A stretch of DNA of 64,000 nt. It comes from Thermoanaerobaculum sp. (GTDB lineage Bacteria > Acidobacteriota > Thermoanaerobaculia > Multivoradales > UBA5704). Shown here piece after piece: positions 7,535 through 18,073 of this stretch. Position 1 is the first letter of the stretch. Every line of letters starts with the position of its first letter. The position numbers and the translations under genes were made by a program. The stretch lies in NCBI GenBank assembly GCA_021154885.1, contig JAJKHS010000160.1, forward strand, positions 1 to 64,000, in the 5' to 3' direction. The notes beneath the pieces are model-generated. The model saw only the letters and a program-made list of their open reading frames with translations, was not told where the DNA came from and searched no databases.

Positions 7535-8496
7535 GAGTCTCCGCCGCCCTGCCCACCGGGGTCGCCGCCCTGCTGTTCGAAAGCGCTCGCCGCCGCCGCG
7601 ACGCGGAGGATCGGTTGGTGGTCCACCTGCGGGAGGCGGGCTACGCGGAGGTGATCCTCCCCATCCTCGACTACGTGGAGCCCTACGACTCACTGCTGAC
7701 GACGGCTTCGCGGGGGGAGCTATACCGCTTCGTGGACCGCGACGGCGAGCTGCTCGCCCTGCGCGCCGACTTCACGCCCATGCTGGCGCGGTTGCTCGCC
7801 CCCCGTCTCGAATCGCTGCCGCTGCCTCTGCGCCTCTACTACCGCGGCGACGTGGTGCGCTATCAGGAGGAGCGGGCGGGCCGGGCGCGGGAGTTCTACC
7901 AGCTCGGCGCCGAGTTGCTGGGCCTGCCCGGCGAGGCGGCGGAGCGGGAGGTGCTGCGGCTCTTCCTGGAGCTGGCGACCGCCGTGGGTGGCGGCTCCCT
8001 CCAGGTGGTGCTCGGCTTCGCCGGCGCCCTCGACCAACTGCTGCTGGCGGCGGACGCCGCCAATCCCGCGGCCCTGGCGGCGGCGGTGGCGCGGCGCGAG
8101 CGCAGCGCGGTCCGCCGCGCCTGCCCTGCCCTGCTGGCGGTGGTGGAGAACGGCGTGCCGGAGCGGCCGGAGGACCTGGGACCGGAAGCCGCCGGCCGGC
8201 TGCGTGGGCTCCTGGCTCTGCGCGATGAGCTCGCCGCGTCCTTTCCCCAGGCGTTGCTGACGATCGACCTTGCCGAGTTCGCCTGCAACAGCCTGGACCC
8301 GCGAATGTCCGAAGGGGCAGCCGAGGGAGAGCGTTCCTACTACGACGGCGTCGTCTTCCACGCCTACGCCGGTCCCGCGGCCCTGCCGGTGGGCGGCGGC
8401 GGGCGCTACGACCGCCTGTTCAAAGCCCTGGGAGCGGAGATACCAGCCGTAGGATTCGCCATCAGTCTGGAGCGGCTGCTGGAGGCGCGGCCGTGA
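7531..8496 (+). CDS. hisZ: ATP phosphoribosyltransferase regulatory subunit
   Basis: A 321-residue histidyl-tRNA-synthetase-like protein: class II aminoacyl-synthetase core with ALRADFTPMLARL (motif 2 region) and GGGGRYDRL near residue 291, but no C-terminal anticodon-binding domain. HisZ pairs with the short form of HisG, which is the next gene, and mediates feedback inhibition by histidine. The ATG overlaps the aroDE stop (ATGA). Confidence 0.92.
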   Translation: MRVSAALPTGVAALLFESARRRRDAEDRLVVHLREAGYAEVILPILDYVEPYDSLLTTASRGELYRFVDRDGELLALRADFTPMLARLLAPRLESLPLPLRLYYRGDVVRYQEERAGRAREFYQLGAELLGLPGEAAEREVLRLFLELATAVGGGSLQVVLGFAGALDQLLLAADAANPAALAAAVARRERSAVRRACPALLAVVENGVPERPEDLGPEAAGRLRGLLALRDELAASFPQALLTIDLAEFACNSLDPRMSEGAAEGERSYYDGVVFHAYAGPAALPVGGGGRYDRLFKALGAEIPAVGFAISLERLLEARP

Positions 8497-9119
8497 TCCG
8501 GCTGGCGCTGCCCAAGGGGCGGAACCTGGAGGCGGCGCTCGCGGCCTTCCGCGCCGCCGGCATTCCGCTCGACGGCGTCGACGCCAACGGCCGCAGCCTC
8601 CTCTGGCGGCTCCCGGACCTGGGGGTAGAGATCCTCTCGCTCAAGGACTGGGACCTCCCCCTCTACGTCGGCCACGGCATCGCCGACTGCGGCATCGTCG
8701 GCAGCGACGTGCTGGAGGAGGTGGACGGCGACCTGCTGGTTCCCGTGCGCCTCCTTGCAGGGCGCTCCCGCCTGTCGCTCATCGGCCTCGACCCGGCCCT
8801 GCCCGCGCCGGGGACGCAGGTGCGCCTGGCCACCAAGTACCCGCAGACGGCGCGGCGCCTGGTGGCCGGCCGGACGTGGGGGGCCGAGATCCTGAAGCTC
8901 TCGGGCTCCATCGAGCTGGCCGCCGTGCTGCGCCTGGCCGAGCTGGCCCTGGACATCGTGCAGACCGGCCGCACCCTGGCCGAGAACCACTTGGTGGAGA
9001 TCGAGACGGTGGCCGAGGTGGCCCCCTGTCTGGTGGTGAACCGCGCCTCGTACCAGCGTCACCGGGCGCTCCTCAACGACTGGATCGGCCGCCTGGAGGC
9101 GGCGGAGGTGGTCTCGTGA
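8493..9119 (+). CDS. hisG: ATP phosphoribosyltransferase, short form
   Basis: Encodes 208 residues, the length of the short HisG that needs HisZ. It catalyses the first step of histidine synthesis, ATP + PRPP to phosphoribosyl-ATP. It starts with IRLALPKGRNLE and has the PRPP-binding segment ALDIVQTGRTL near residue 150. The C-terminal regulatory domain of long HisG is absent, as expected with hisZ next door. The start is GTG overlapping the hisZ stop. Confidence 0.94.
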   Translation: MIRLALPKGRNLEAALAAFRAAGIPLDGVDANGRSLLWRLPDLGVEILSLKDWDLPLYVGHGIADCGIVGSDVLEEVDGDLLVPVRLLAGRSRLSLIGLDPALPAPGTQVRLATKYPQTARRLVAGRTWGAEILKLSGSIELAAVLRLAELALDIVQTGRTLAENHLVEIETVAEVAPCLVVNRASYQRHRALLNDWIGRLEAAEVVS

Positions 9120-10414
9120 GCTCTCTCGACGTCCTCAAGCCCAGCTCCCGCGCCGGCCGCCGCGCGGTCGAGCGCCTCGTCCGCCGCGGCGACTCCGTGC
9201 TCGACGCCAAGACCCTGCGCAAGGCGGAGAAGATCGTCGCCGAGGTCCGCGAGCGCGGCGACCGCGCCCTCCTCGACTACGCCCGCCGGCTCGACGGCGC
9301 CGAAGCGGAATCGGCGGCTGCCCTCGCCCTGATCGCATCGCCGGCGGACTCGGACCCCGCCCTCCTGCCCGCCGGTTTCGCCGAGGCCCTGGAGCGGGCC
9401 ATCGTGGCGGTCGAGCGCTATCACGCGCCCCAGGTGCGCACCGGCTACCGGCTGGAGGAGGAGGGGGTGGAGCTGGAGGAGCGGGTGACCCCCTTGCGCC
9501 GGGTCGGCGTCTACGTCCCGGGCGGCCGGGCGAGCTACCCCTCGACGGCGGTGATGACGGTGGTGCCCGCGCGGGTGGCCGGCGTGCGGGAGATCGCCGT
9601 CGCGACACCGCCCGGCTCGTACCGCGCCAACGCCGCCCTGCGCTTCACCCTCGCCCGCCTGGGCGTCGCCGAGGTCTGGGGCATGGGCGGCGCCCACGCC
9701 GTGGCGGCCTTCGCCTACGGCACGGAGACGATCCGCCGGGTGGACAAGATCGTGGGCCCGGGCAACGCCTGGGTCACGGCGGCGAAGAAGCTGGTGGTGG
9801 GGGACGTGGGAATCGATGGCATCGCCGGTCCCAGCGAGGTGGTGATCGTGGCCGATCCGACCGCCGATCCGGGCGATCTGGCCGCCGACCTGCTGGCCCA
9901 GGCGGAGCATGATCCGCAGGCCGCGGCGGTGCTGATCACGACCGACACCCGGCTGGCCAGGCGCGTCTCGGCCGAGGTCGACCGCCAGCTCGCCGGCCTT
10001 TCAACCGCCGAGACGGCCCGGGCATCGCTGGCGAATTTCGGCGCGGCCTTCGTGGTGGAGGGACTGGAGGAGGCGCTCGATCTGGTCGAGCGGATCGCCC
10101 CCGAGCACCTGCAGCTCGTGGGGCACGAAGCGGAGGTGCTGGCCTTGCACGTCCGCGCCGCCGGGGCCATCTTCCTCGGCAGCTCCACACCCGAGGTGTT
10201 CGGCGACTACGTGGCCGGCCCCAGCCACGTCCTCCCCACCTGCGGCAGCGCCCGCTTCGCCTCGGCCCTCGGGGTGGAGGATTTCCTGCGCCGCAGCCAC
10301 ACCCTGCGCTTCACGGCGGGGGCTGCGAGTCATCGGGCCGCGGCGGCGGCGACGCTGGCGGACGCCGAGGGGCTCCCCGCCCATGCGGCGTCGGCGCGGC
10401 GGAGAGTCCGATGA
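9116..10414 (+). CDS. hisD: Histidinol dehydrogenase
   Basis: Encodes 432 residues with family signatures GVYVPGGRASYPSTAVM near residue 135, the stretch VDKIVGPGNAWVTAAKK near 210, GPSEVVIVAD and IAPEHLQL. It performs the last two oxidations, histidinol to histidine, with NAD and zinc. The start is GTG in the GTGA overlap with hisG. Confidence 0.94.
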   Translation: MSSLDVLKPSSRAGRRAVERLVRRGDSVLDAKTLRKAEKIVAEVRERGDRALLDYARRLDGAEAESAAALALIASPADSDPALLPAGFAEALERAIVAVERYHAPQVRTGYRLEEEGVELEERVTPLRRVGVYVPGGRASYPSTAVMTVVPARVAGVREIAVATPPGSYRANAALRFTLARLGVAEVWGMGGAHAVAAFAYGTETIRRVDKIVGPGNAWVTAAKKLVVGDVGIDGIAGPSEVVIVADPTADPGDLAADLLAQAEHDPQAAAVLITTDTRLARRVSAEVDRQLAGLSTAETARASLANFGAAFVVEGLEEALDLVERIAPEHLQLVGHEAEVLALHVRAAGAIFLGSSTPEVFGDYVAGPSHVLPTCGSARFASALGVEDFLRRSHTLRFTAGAASHRAAAAATLADAEGLPAHAASARRRVR

Positions 10415-12240
10415 AAGACCCGGCGCTCTTCGTCCGGCCCGAGCTGCGGGCCCTGTCGCGGTATCACCTCGACCTGACGCCCAGCCGCCACAAGCTGGAT
10501 CAGAACGAGGTCCCCTGGGACCTGCCGCGGCGCTACAAGCGGGAGATGGCCGCGCGCCTGCTGGCCGCGGACTGGGCCCGCTACCCCGACTTCCACGCCG
10601 ACGAGCTGCGCCGTGACCTCGGCCGCCTGCACGGCCACCCGCCAGAGGGGGTGCTGGTGGGTAACGGCTCGAACGAGCTGCTGTCGGTGACGCTGACGGC
10701 CCTGGTTCCGCCCGGCGGCGAGGTGCTGGGGGCCGAGCCGAGCTTCGGGCTCTATCGCAGCTTCGTGCTCAAGGCCGCGGGTGTCCCCCGGTTCCTTCCT
10801 CCCCGCCTCGATCTGCGCATCCCGATCGATGAGCTCGAGGCCGAGATCGAGCGCGATCCGCGCCGTCCGCTGATCCTCTGCACGCCCAACAACCCGACCG
10901 GCGACGCCCTGGCGCCGGAGCGGGTGGAGCGTCTGCTGGAGCGCCTGGAGGCGCCGCTCCTGCTCGACAACGCCTACGGCGAATTCTGCCGGTTCGATTA
11001 CCGGCCGCTCCTCGCCAGGCATCCCCATCTCGTCCTGTTCCGCACTTTCTCCAAGGCCTGGTCGCTGGCGGGGATGCGCCTCGGCTATCTGCTGGCCGAC
11101 CCGCGGCTGGTGGCGGAGCTGCTCAAAGTGAAGCTCCCCTATAACCTGGGCCATGCCGGAGTGATCTCCGGCCGCGTGGCCCTGGAGGCGGAGAGGGAGG
11201 CCCGCAAGCGGGTGGAGATCCTGATCGCCCGCCGTGCTCAATGGGCGGCCATGCTGGCGGCGGCGGGGCTGGAGGTCTTCCCGTCGGAGGCCAATTTCCT
11301 CCTCGTCCGCGGCGGCTCGCCGGAGAAGGCGAAGGAGATTCGTGAGACCCTGGAGGCGCGCAGTATTCGGGTGCGCGACGTGGGCGGCTACCCGGGGTTG
11401 GCCGGCTGCCTGCGGGTGTCGGTGGGGACGGGCGCGGCTCTGCGGGCGGTGCGGGCGGCGCTCGGGCCCTCACCCCCCCCGCCCAAGACCCTCATCACCC
11501 CGGCCCTCTTCTCCCGCCCCCTCCCACCCCCCTCACCGGGAGAAGAGGGAGAACGGCAAGAGACCTCCAACCGGGTTCCCCTCTCCCGGGGAGGGGGGTG
11601 GGAGGGGGCGGGAGAGGGGACAGGGGTGAGGGCCCTCGGGTGGGGGCGCACCGGCCACGTTGAGCGCACCACCGGTGAGACGCAGATCCGCCTGGAGCTC
11701 CGCTTGGACGGCGGGACGCGGCGGATCGACGTTCCCAACGGCTTCTTCGGCCACATGCTGAACGCGCTGGCCACCCACTCCGGCGTCGGGCTGGACCTGG
11801 AGGCCCGGGGGGATACCCACGTCGACCTCCACCACACCGTCGAGGACGTGGGGATCGCCTGGGGCGAGGCCCTGGCCGCCGCGCTGGGGGAGCGCAAGGG
11901 GATCGTGCGCTTCGCCCACGCCTATGCCCCCTTGGACGAGGCCCTGGCCCGCGCCGTGGTGGACCTCTCCGGCCGTGGCTCGTTCCACTACTCGGCGCCG
12001 CGCGACGTCGCCGCTTCGTGGGTGACGGCGGACTTCCCCCTCACCCTGGTGGCCGACTTCTTCCAGGCCTTCGCGGACCGCGGCCGGCTCACCCTTCATC
12101 TGGAGATCCTCGCCGCCCGCAACGGCCACCACGCCGCCGAGGCCGCCTTCAAGGCGGCGGCGCTGGCGCTGCGCCAAGCCGTGGCTTTGAGAAGGGGACC
12201 AGGAGAGGTGCCGAGCACCAAGGGGACGCTCTCCGCATGA
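10411..12240 (+). CDS. hisC-hisB: Histidinol-phosphate aminotransferase / imidazoleglycerol-phosphate dehydratase fusion
   Basis: Encodes 609 residues in one frame. Residues ~1-352 are HisC, a class I/II PLP aminotransferase with NNPTGD and the PLP lysine in FRTFSKAWSLAGMRLGY. Residues ~353-415 are a Pro/Gly/Arg-rich linker encoded by a palindromic dispersed repeat. Residues ~416-609 are HisB dehydratase only, with the metal motifs HHTVEDVG and GHHAAEAAFKA; the HisB phosphatase domain found in enterobacteria is absent. The two halves are not adjacent steps of the pathway (dehydration, then transamination is next), so the product of HisB feeds HisC. The start is ATG overlapping hisD; the end overlaps hisH. 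Confidence 0.9.
   Translation: MKDPALFVRPELRALSRYHLDLTPSRHKLDQNEVPWDLPRRYKREMAARLLAADWARYPDFHADELRRDLGRLHGHPPEGVLVGNGSNELLSVTLTALVPPGGEVLGAEPSFGLYRSFVLKAAGVPRFLPPRLDLRIPIDELEAEIERDPRRPLILCTPNNPTGDALAPERVERLLERLEAPLLLDNAYGEFCRFDYRPLLARHPHLVLFRTFSKAWSLAGMRLGYLLADPRLVAELLKVKLPYNLGHAGVISGRVALEAEREARKRVEILIARRAQWAAMLAAAGLEVFPSEANFLLVRGGSPEKAKEIRETLEARSIRVRDVGGYPGLAGCLRVSVGTGAALRAVRAALGPSPPPPKTLITPALFSRPLPPPSPGEEGERQETSNRVPLSRGGGWEGAGEGTGVRALGWGRTGHVERTTGETQIRLELRLDGGTRRIDVPNGFFGHMLNALATHSGVGLDLEARGDTHVDLHHTVEDVGIAWGEALAAALGERKGIVRFAHAYAPLDEALARAVVDLSGRGSFHYSAPRDVAASWVTADFPLTLVADFFQAFADRGRLTLHLEILAARNGHHAAEAAFKAAALALRQAVALRRGPGEVPSTKGTLSA
11482..11640 (+). repeat. Palindromic dispersed repeat forming the HisC-HisB linker
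   Basis: C-rich left arm (from 11482) and G-rich right arm (to ~11640) form a long imperfect inverted repeat; for example CGCCCCCTCCCACCCCCCTC on the left is answered by the reverse complement around 11593-11612. Positions 11482-11526 are identical over 45 bases to 27315-27359 outside the operon. The element is in frame and without stop codons here. Confidence 0.85.
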
Positions 12241-12866
12241 AACCCGATGCGCTGATCGTCGACGCCGGAGTCGGCAACCTCGGTAACCTCGTCCGCGCCG
12301 TGGAGCGCGTGGGCGGGCGGGCCGAGATCACGACGGACCCCGAGCGGGTGGCGGAGTCCCGCTGCCTGCTCCTTCCGGGCGTCGGGGCTTTCGGGCCTCC
12401 CCGCGAGGCAGTGCGCGGCGGCGTCGAGCAGGCCCTGCGCGCGGCCCTCTCCCGGGGCGCCTGGCTCCTCGGCATCTGCGTCGGTTTCCAGATCCTCTTC
12501 GAGGAGGGGGAGGAGTTCGGCGTCACCGACGGTCTCGGTCTCCTCCCGGGTCGCGTCACCCGGCTTCCCCACACTGTGCCGGTGCCCCACATCGGCTGGA
12601 ATCGGCTGCACGACGTGGCGGATCACCCCCTCCTCTCCGGCCTCGCCGAGGTGGCCGGCCGCGGGCGCTACGTCTACTTCGTCCACAGCTACGCCCCGGA
12701 GGGCGTGCCGGAGGAGGATCAGATCGCCCGCTGCACCCATGGCCGCGTCTTCCCGGCGGTGGCCGGCCGCGGGCGGGTGATAGGCACCCAGTTCCATCCC
12801 GAGCGGAGCGGCGACGCCGGTCTGCGCCTATTGTCCAACTTTCTGGAGATGGCCCGTTGGAGCTGA
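12237..12866 (+). CDS. hisH: Imidazole glycerol phosphate synthase, glutaminase subunit
   Basis: A 209-residue class I glutamine amidotransferase. The nucleophile Cys is in LLGICVGFQ, and the His/Glu pair is in GTQFHPERS near the C-terminus. It delivers ammonia to HisF, which here is the C-terminal half of the following fusion protein. The ATG is in an ATGA overlap with hisB; the 3' end overlaps the TTG start of hisAF by 10 bases. Confidence 0.92.
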   Translation: MKPDALIVDAGVGNLGNLVRAVERVGGRAEITTDPERVAESRCLLLPGVGAFGPPREAVRGGVEQALRAALSRGAWLLGICVGFQILFEEGEEFGVTDGLGLLPGRVTRLPHTVPVPHIGWNRLHDVADHPLLSGLAEVAGRGRYVYFVHSYAPEGVPEEDQIARCTHGRVFPAVAGRGRVIGTQFHPERSGDAGLRLLSNFLEMARWS

Positions 12867-14335
12867 TCCCGGCGATCGACCTGCGCCATGGCCGGGCCAT
12901 CCGCCTGCGCCAGGGGGACGACGCCCGAGCCACCGTTTACGGCGACGACCCCGTGGCCGTGCTGGCGGCGTACGTCCGCGCCGGCGTCCCCCGCGTGCAC
13001 GTGGTGGATCTGGACGCCGCTCTGGGCGAGCCCCCCCAGCGAGAGCTGATCACGCGCATGGCAACCGTGGAGACCAAGATCCAACTCGGCGGCGGCCTGC
13101 GGGACCGCGAGGCCGTCGACTGGGCCCTTGCGGCGGGCTGCGATCGGGTGGTGATCGGCTCGCTGGTGGCCCGCAACGTGGAGGCCTTCCGCGCCCTGGC
13201 CTTGGAGAGGCCAGGCCGGCTCGTCCCCGCTCTGGACGTGGAGCGCGGGGAGGTGCGGATCGCCGGCTGGAAGGAGGGGGCTCCTCACACTCTGGGCGAG
13301 ATCTGCGGCAGGCTCATGGGCGCGCCGTGTCCCGCCGTCCTGGTGACCGACGTCGAGCGCGACGGGATGATGACCGGTCCCAACCTCGACCTCGCCCGCC
13401 GCGTCGGCCGGGCGACCGGCATCCCCGCGCTCGTCTCGGGCGGCGTCCACGCCCTGGCCGACCTCGAAGCGGCGCGGACTGTCCCCGAGGTCGGCGGCGT
13501 CATCGTCGGCCGGGCGCTCTACGAGGGCGCCTTCACCGTCGAGGAAGCGCTGGCGGCCTGCGGAATTTCCGGCCTCGCCCGGCGGGTCATCCCCTGTCTC
13601 GACGTGCGCGCCGGCCGGGTGGTCAAGGGCGTGCGGTTCCGCGACCTCGTCGACCAGGGAGACCCGGCCGAGGCGGCCCTGCGCTACGCCGGGCAGGGGG
13701 CGGACGAGATCGTCTTCCTCGACATCACCGCCGCTCCCGAGGAGCGCGACACGGACGTGGAGTGGGTGCGGCGCACGGCCGAGCAGGTTTTCATTCCCCT
13801 CACCGTGGGCGGCGGCGTGCGCCGCGAGGCGGACGCCCGGCGGCTCCTGCGCTCGGGCGCCGACAAGGTGGGGATCAACTCCGCCGCCGTGGAGCGGCCG
13901 GAGCTGGTGAGCGAGCTCGCCCGCCGCTTCGGCAGCCAGTGCGTGGTCCTGTCGGTGGACGCCCGGCGGAGGGATGGTGAAGGCTGGGAGGTGGTGACCC
14001 GCGGCGGCCGCCACCCCACGGGCCGCGACGCTCTGGCCTGGATCCGCGAAGGCGTCGAGCGCGGCGCCGGCGAGGTCCTGCTCACCAGCATCGACCGCGA
14101 CGGCACTCAGGGGGGCTACGACCTCGACCTCCTGGCCGCGGTAACGGAGGCGGTCCCCGTGCCGGTGATCGCCTCGGGCGGTGCGGGCGCGCCGGAGCAC
14201 CTGGTGGCGGCCCTCGGGGCCGGCGCCGCCGCCGTCCTCGCCGCCTCCATCTTCCACCAGGGGACCTGGACTGTGGGCGACGTCAAGCGGGCCATCGCCC
14301 AGGCAGGATTCCCGGTGAGAGAGGAGCAGGGATGA
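12857..14335 (+). CDS. hisA-hisF: HisA-HisF tandem barrel fusion (ProFAR isomerase / IGP synthase cyclase)
   Basis: A 492-residue fusion of two homologous (beta-alpha)8 barrels. Residues ~1-233 are HisA with the catalytic Asp in [10 protein letters not shown] and the second acidic site in [14 protein letters not shown]. Residues ~240-492 are HisF with [15 protein letters not shown] and the general acid in [15 protein letters not shown]. The linker is only a few residues (CGISGLA). The two enzymes catalyse consecutive steps; HisF needs the ammonia from HisH encoded just upstream. The start is TTG at 12857, inside hisH. Separate hisA and hisF genes are the rule in bacteria. Confidence 0.92.
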   Translation: MELIPAIDLRHGRAIRLRQGDDARATVYGDDPVAVLAAYVRAGVPRVHVVDLDAALGEPPQRELITRMATVETKIQLGGGLRDREAVDWALAAGCDRVVIGSLVARNVEAFRALALERPGRLVPALDVERGEVRIAGWKEGAPHTLGEICGRLMGAPCPAVLVTDVERDGMMTGPNLDLARRVGRATGIPALVSGGVHALADLEAARTVPEVGGVIVGRALYEGAFTVEEALAACGISGLARRVIPCLDVRAGRVVKGVRFRDLVDQGDPAEAALRYAGQGADEIVFLDITAAPEERDTDVEWVRRTAEQVFIPLTVGGGVRREADARRLLRSGADKVGINSAAVERPELVSELARRFGSQCVVLSVDARRRDGEGWEVVTRGGRHPTGRDALAWIREGVERGAGEVLLTSIDRDGTQGGYDLDLLAAVTEAVPVPVIASGGAGAPEHLVAALGAGAAAVLAASIFHQGTWTVGDVKRAIAQAGFPVREEQG

Positions 14336-14982
14336 GCGTCGACCCCGCCGCCCTCCGCTACGACGACCATGGCCTGATCCCCGTCGTCGTCCAGGACGTC
14401 AATTCAGGAGCCGTGCTGATGCAGGCCTTCGCCAACCGCGAGGCCGTGGAGCTCACCCTGTCCACCGGTCAGGCTCATTTCTGGAGCCGCTCCCGCCAGG
14501 CCCTGTGGCGCAAGGGCGAAACCTCGGGCAACGTCCTCCGGGTGGTGGAGGTGACGGCGGACTGCGACGCCGACTCACTGCTGGTGCGCGCCCTCCCCGC
14601 CGGCCCCGCCTGCCATCGCGGCACCCGCACCTGCTTCGAGCCCAACCCCGCTCGCCTGGAGCTCGGGTGGCTGGCCGCGGTGCTGGAGTCCCGGCGCGGG
14701 GCAGACCCCGAGACGAGCTACACGGCACGACTGCTGGCCCGCGGCATCGAGCGCATCGCCCAGAAGGTGGGGGAGGAGGGGGTCGAGACCGCCATCGCCG
14801 CGGTAGTGGCCGGGATCGCCGCGGAGAAAGAGGGCGGAGAGCGCCGCAAAGCCTTGATCGGCGAGGCCGCGGACCTTCTTTATCACCTGCTGGTGCTCTT
14901 CGAAGCGAGCGGGATCGATCCGTCCGAAGTGGGGGAGGAGCTTTTACGGCGCCACGGTTTGAGCCGGCCGGTGCACTCATAG
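14332..14982 (+). CDS. hisIE: Phosphoribosyl-AMP cyclohydrolase / phosphoribosyl-ATP pyrophosphatase
   Basis: A 216-residue bifunctional enzyme of the usual kind. Residues ~1-112 are HisI with metal-binding DCDADS and CHRGTRTCF. Residues ~118-216 are the helical HisE pyrophosphatase with [10 protein letters not shown] and [12 protein letters not shown]. It performs steps 2 and 3 of the pathway. ATGA overlap with hisAF; 46 bases separate it from trpE. Confidence 0.94.
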   Translation: MSVDPAALRYDDHGLIPVVVQDVNSGAVLMQAFANREAVELTLSTGQAHFWSRSRQALWRKGETSGNVLRVVEVTADCDADSLLVRALPAGPACHRGTRTCFEPNPARLELGWLAAVLESRRGADPETSYTARLLARGIERIAQKVGEEGVETAIAAVVAGIAAEKEGGERRKALIGEAADLLYHLLVLFEASGIDPSEVGEELLRRHGLSRPVHS

Positions 14983-15028
14983 GGAGAAGCGCGAACATTT
15001 TTTCTTGTCTTTTGGAGGATTGATTTCA

Positions 15029-16482
<1,454 letters not shown>

Positions 16483-16486
<4 letters not shown>

Positions 16487-17067
16487 TCCTGATGATCGAC
16501 AACTACGATTCCTTCACCTACAACCTCGTCCAGATGCTGACGGCGGCGGGGACGCAGGTGGAGGTCCTGCGCAACGACGCCGAGAGCGCCAGGGCCATGC
16601 TGGCCCGCAAGCCCGCGGGCATCGTCCTGTCCCCCGGCCCCGGCCGGCCCGAGGACGCGGGCGTGTGCCTCGACCTCCTCCGCAGCCGCGCCCCCATCCC
16701 CCTCCTGGGGGTCTGCCTCGGCCACCAGGCTCTCGGCGTCGCCTTCGGCGCCACGGTCGACCGCGCGCCGCGGCTCATGCACGGCAAGACCTCCCCTGTC
16801 CGCCACGGCAATCAGGGCGTCTTCGCCGGCCTGCCCAACCCTTTCCCGGCCACCCGCTATCACAGCCTGGAGGTCAAGGAGGGCACCCTGCCGGAGGAGC
16901 TGGAGCCGCTGGCCTGGGCGGACGACGACACCCTCATGGGCCTGCGTCACCGCGAGCTCCCCTACTGGGGCGTGCAGTTCCACCCCGAGTCGGTGCTCAC
17001 CGGCTCCGGGCCGCGCCTGCTGGCCAATTTTCTCGATCTCTGCCGAGAGGCCGGCAATGGCCATTGA
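16483..17067 (+). CDS. trpG: Anthranilate synthase component II (glutamine amidotransferase)
   Basis: A 194-residue class I glutaminase with MIDNYDSFTYNLVQ at the N-terminus, nucleophile Cys in LLGVCLGHQA and the His/Glu pair in GVQFHPES. It may also serve PabB, as in many bacteria. The start is GTG at 16483 overlapping trpE; ATG at 16492 is an alternative. Confidence 0.93.
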
Positions 17068-18073
17068 CGCCCGCACGGCGCTGGTGCGCGTCACGGGCGG
17101 CGACCACCTGACGCGGGAGGAGACCGAGGAGCTCTTCGGCCAGCTCATGGACGGACAGGTCAGCGAAACCCTGAAGGCGGCGCTGCTCGTCGCCCTGCGC
17201 ATGAAGGGGGAGGCGGTGGCGGAGATCTCCGGCGCCGCCGCGGCCATGCGCCGGCGGTCCCTCCCCATCCCCCACCAGCGTCAGGGGCTGGTGGACACCT
17301 GTGGCACGGGCGGCGACGGCCGCGGTACCTTCAACATCTCGACCGCCGCGGCCCTGGTGGCGGCGGCGGCCGGCGTGCCGGTGGCCAAGCATGGCAACCG
17401 CTCGGTCTCCAGCCGCTCCGGCAGCGCCGACGTGCTGGCCGCCCTGGGGGTGAAGATCGAGATCGACCCCGACACCGCCGGCCGCACCCTGGACGCGGTC
17501 GGCATCACCTTCCTTTTCGCGCCGCTCCTCCACCCCGCCATGCGGGAGGTGATGCCGGTGCGCCGCGAGCTGGGGATGCGCACCATCTTCAACGTCCTGG
17601 GGCCGCTGACCAACCCGGCCGGCGCCCGTCGCCAGCTCATGGGCGTCTACATGGAGAGCCTGGTGGAGCCCATCGGCCACGTGCTGCGCGACCTCGGGGC
17701 CGAGCACGCCCTGGTGGTGCACGGCGACGGTCTGGACGAGATCACCACCACAGGGCGCACCCACGTCGCCGAGGTGAAGGACGGCGAGGTGCGGATCTAC
17801 GACCTCGAGCCCGAGCGCTTCGGCCTGCGCCGGGCGCGTCTCGAAGAGCTGGCCGGCGGCACGCCGGAGGACAACGCCGCCGCCGTGCGCCGCGTCTTCT
17901 CCGGCGAAGACGGCGGCGCCCTCTTCGACGTCACCGCCCTCAACGCCGGCGCCGCCCTCTACGTGAGCGGGATCGCCGCCACCCTCGAAGAAGGGGTCGA
18001 GCGCGCCCGCGTGGCCCTGGCGTCTGGAGCTGCGGCCGAAAAGCTCGAAGCCTTGAGGAGCTTCCCGGGATGA
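17057..18073 (+). CDS. trpD: Anthranilate phosphoribosyltransferase
   Basis: Encodes 338 residues with the PRPP-binding glycine-rich loop DTCGTGGDGRGTFNIST near residue 79, KHGNRSVSSRSGSADVLAALG near 112, and RTIFNVLGPLTNPA. It attaches phosphoribose from PRPP to anthranilate. It overlaps trpG by 11 bases. PRPP is also the substrate of HisG, so both branches of this operon draw on it. Confidence 0.94.
   Translation: MAIDARTALVRVTGGDHLTREETEELFGQLMDGQVSETLKAALLVALRMKGEAVAEISGAAAAMRRRSLPIPHQRQGLVDTCGTGGDGRGTFNISTAAALVAAAAGVPVAKHGNRSVSSRSGSADVLAALGVKIEIDPDTAGRTLDAVGITFLFAPLLHPAMREVMPVRRELGMRTIFNVLGPLTNPAGARRQLMGVYMESLVEPIGHVLRDLGAEHALVVHGDGLDEITTTGRTHVAEVKDGEVRIYDLEPERFGLRRARLEELAGGTPEDNAAAVRRVFSGEDGGALFDVTALNAGAALYVSGIAATLEEGVERARVALASGAAAEKLEALRSFPG

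Noticed and set aside
7531-8496. Histidyl-tRNA synthetase
   Set aside because: No anticodon-binding domain, and it sits before a short-form hisG; this is HisZ.
12857-14335. HisA half acting as PriA (HisA/TrpF dual isomerase)
   Set aside because: A complete trpF is present in the same operon, so dual function need not be invoked.
14983-15028. Possible second attenuator or promoter between hisIE and trpE
   Set aside because: The 46-base gap is A/T-rich and has an SD, but no Trp codons, no hairpin and no -35/-10 pair.
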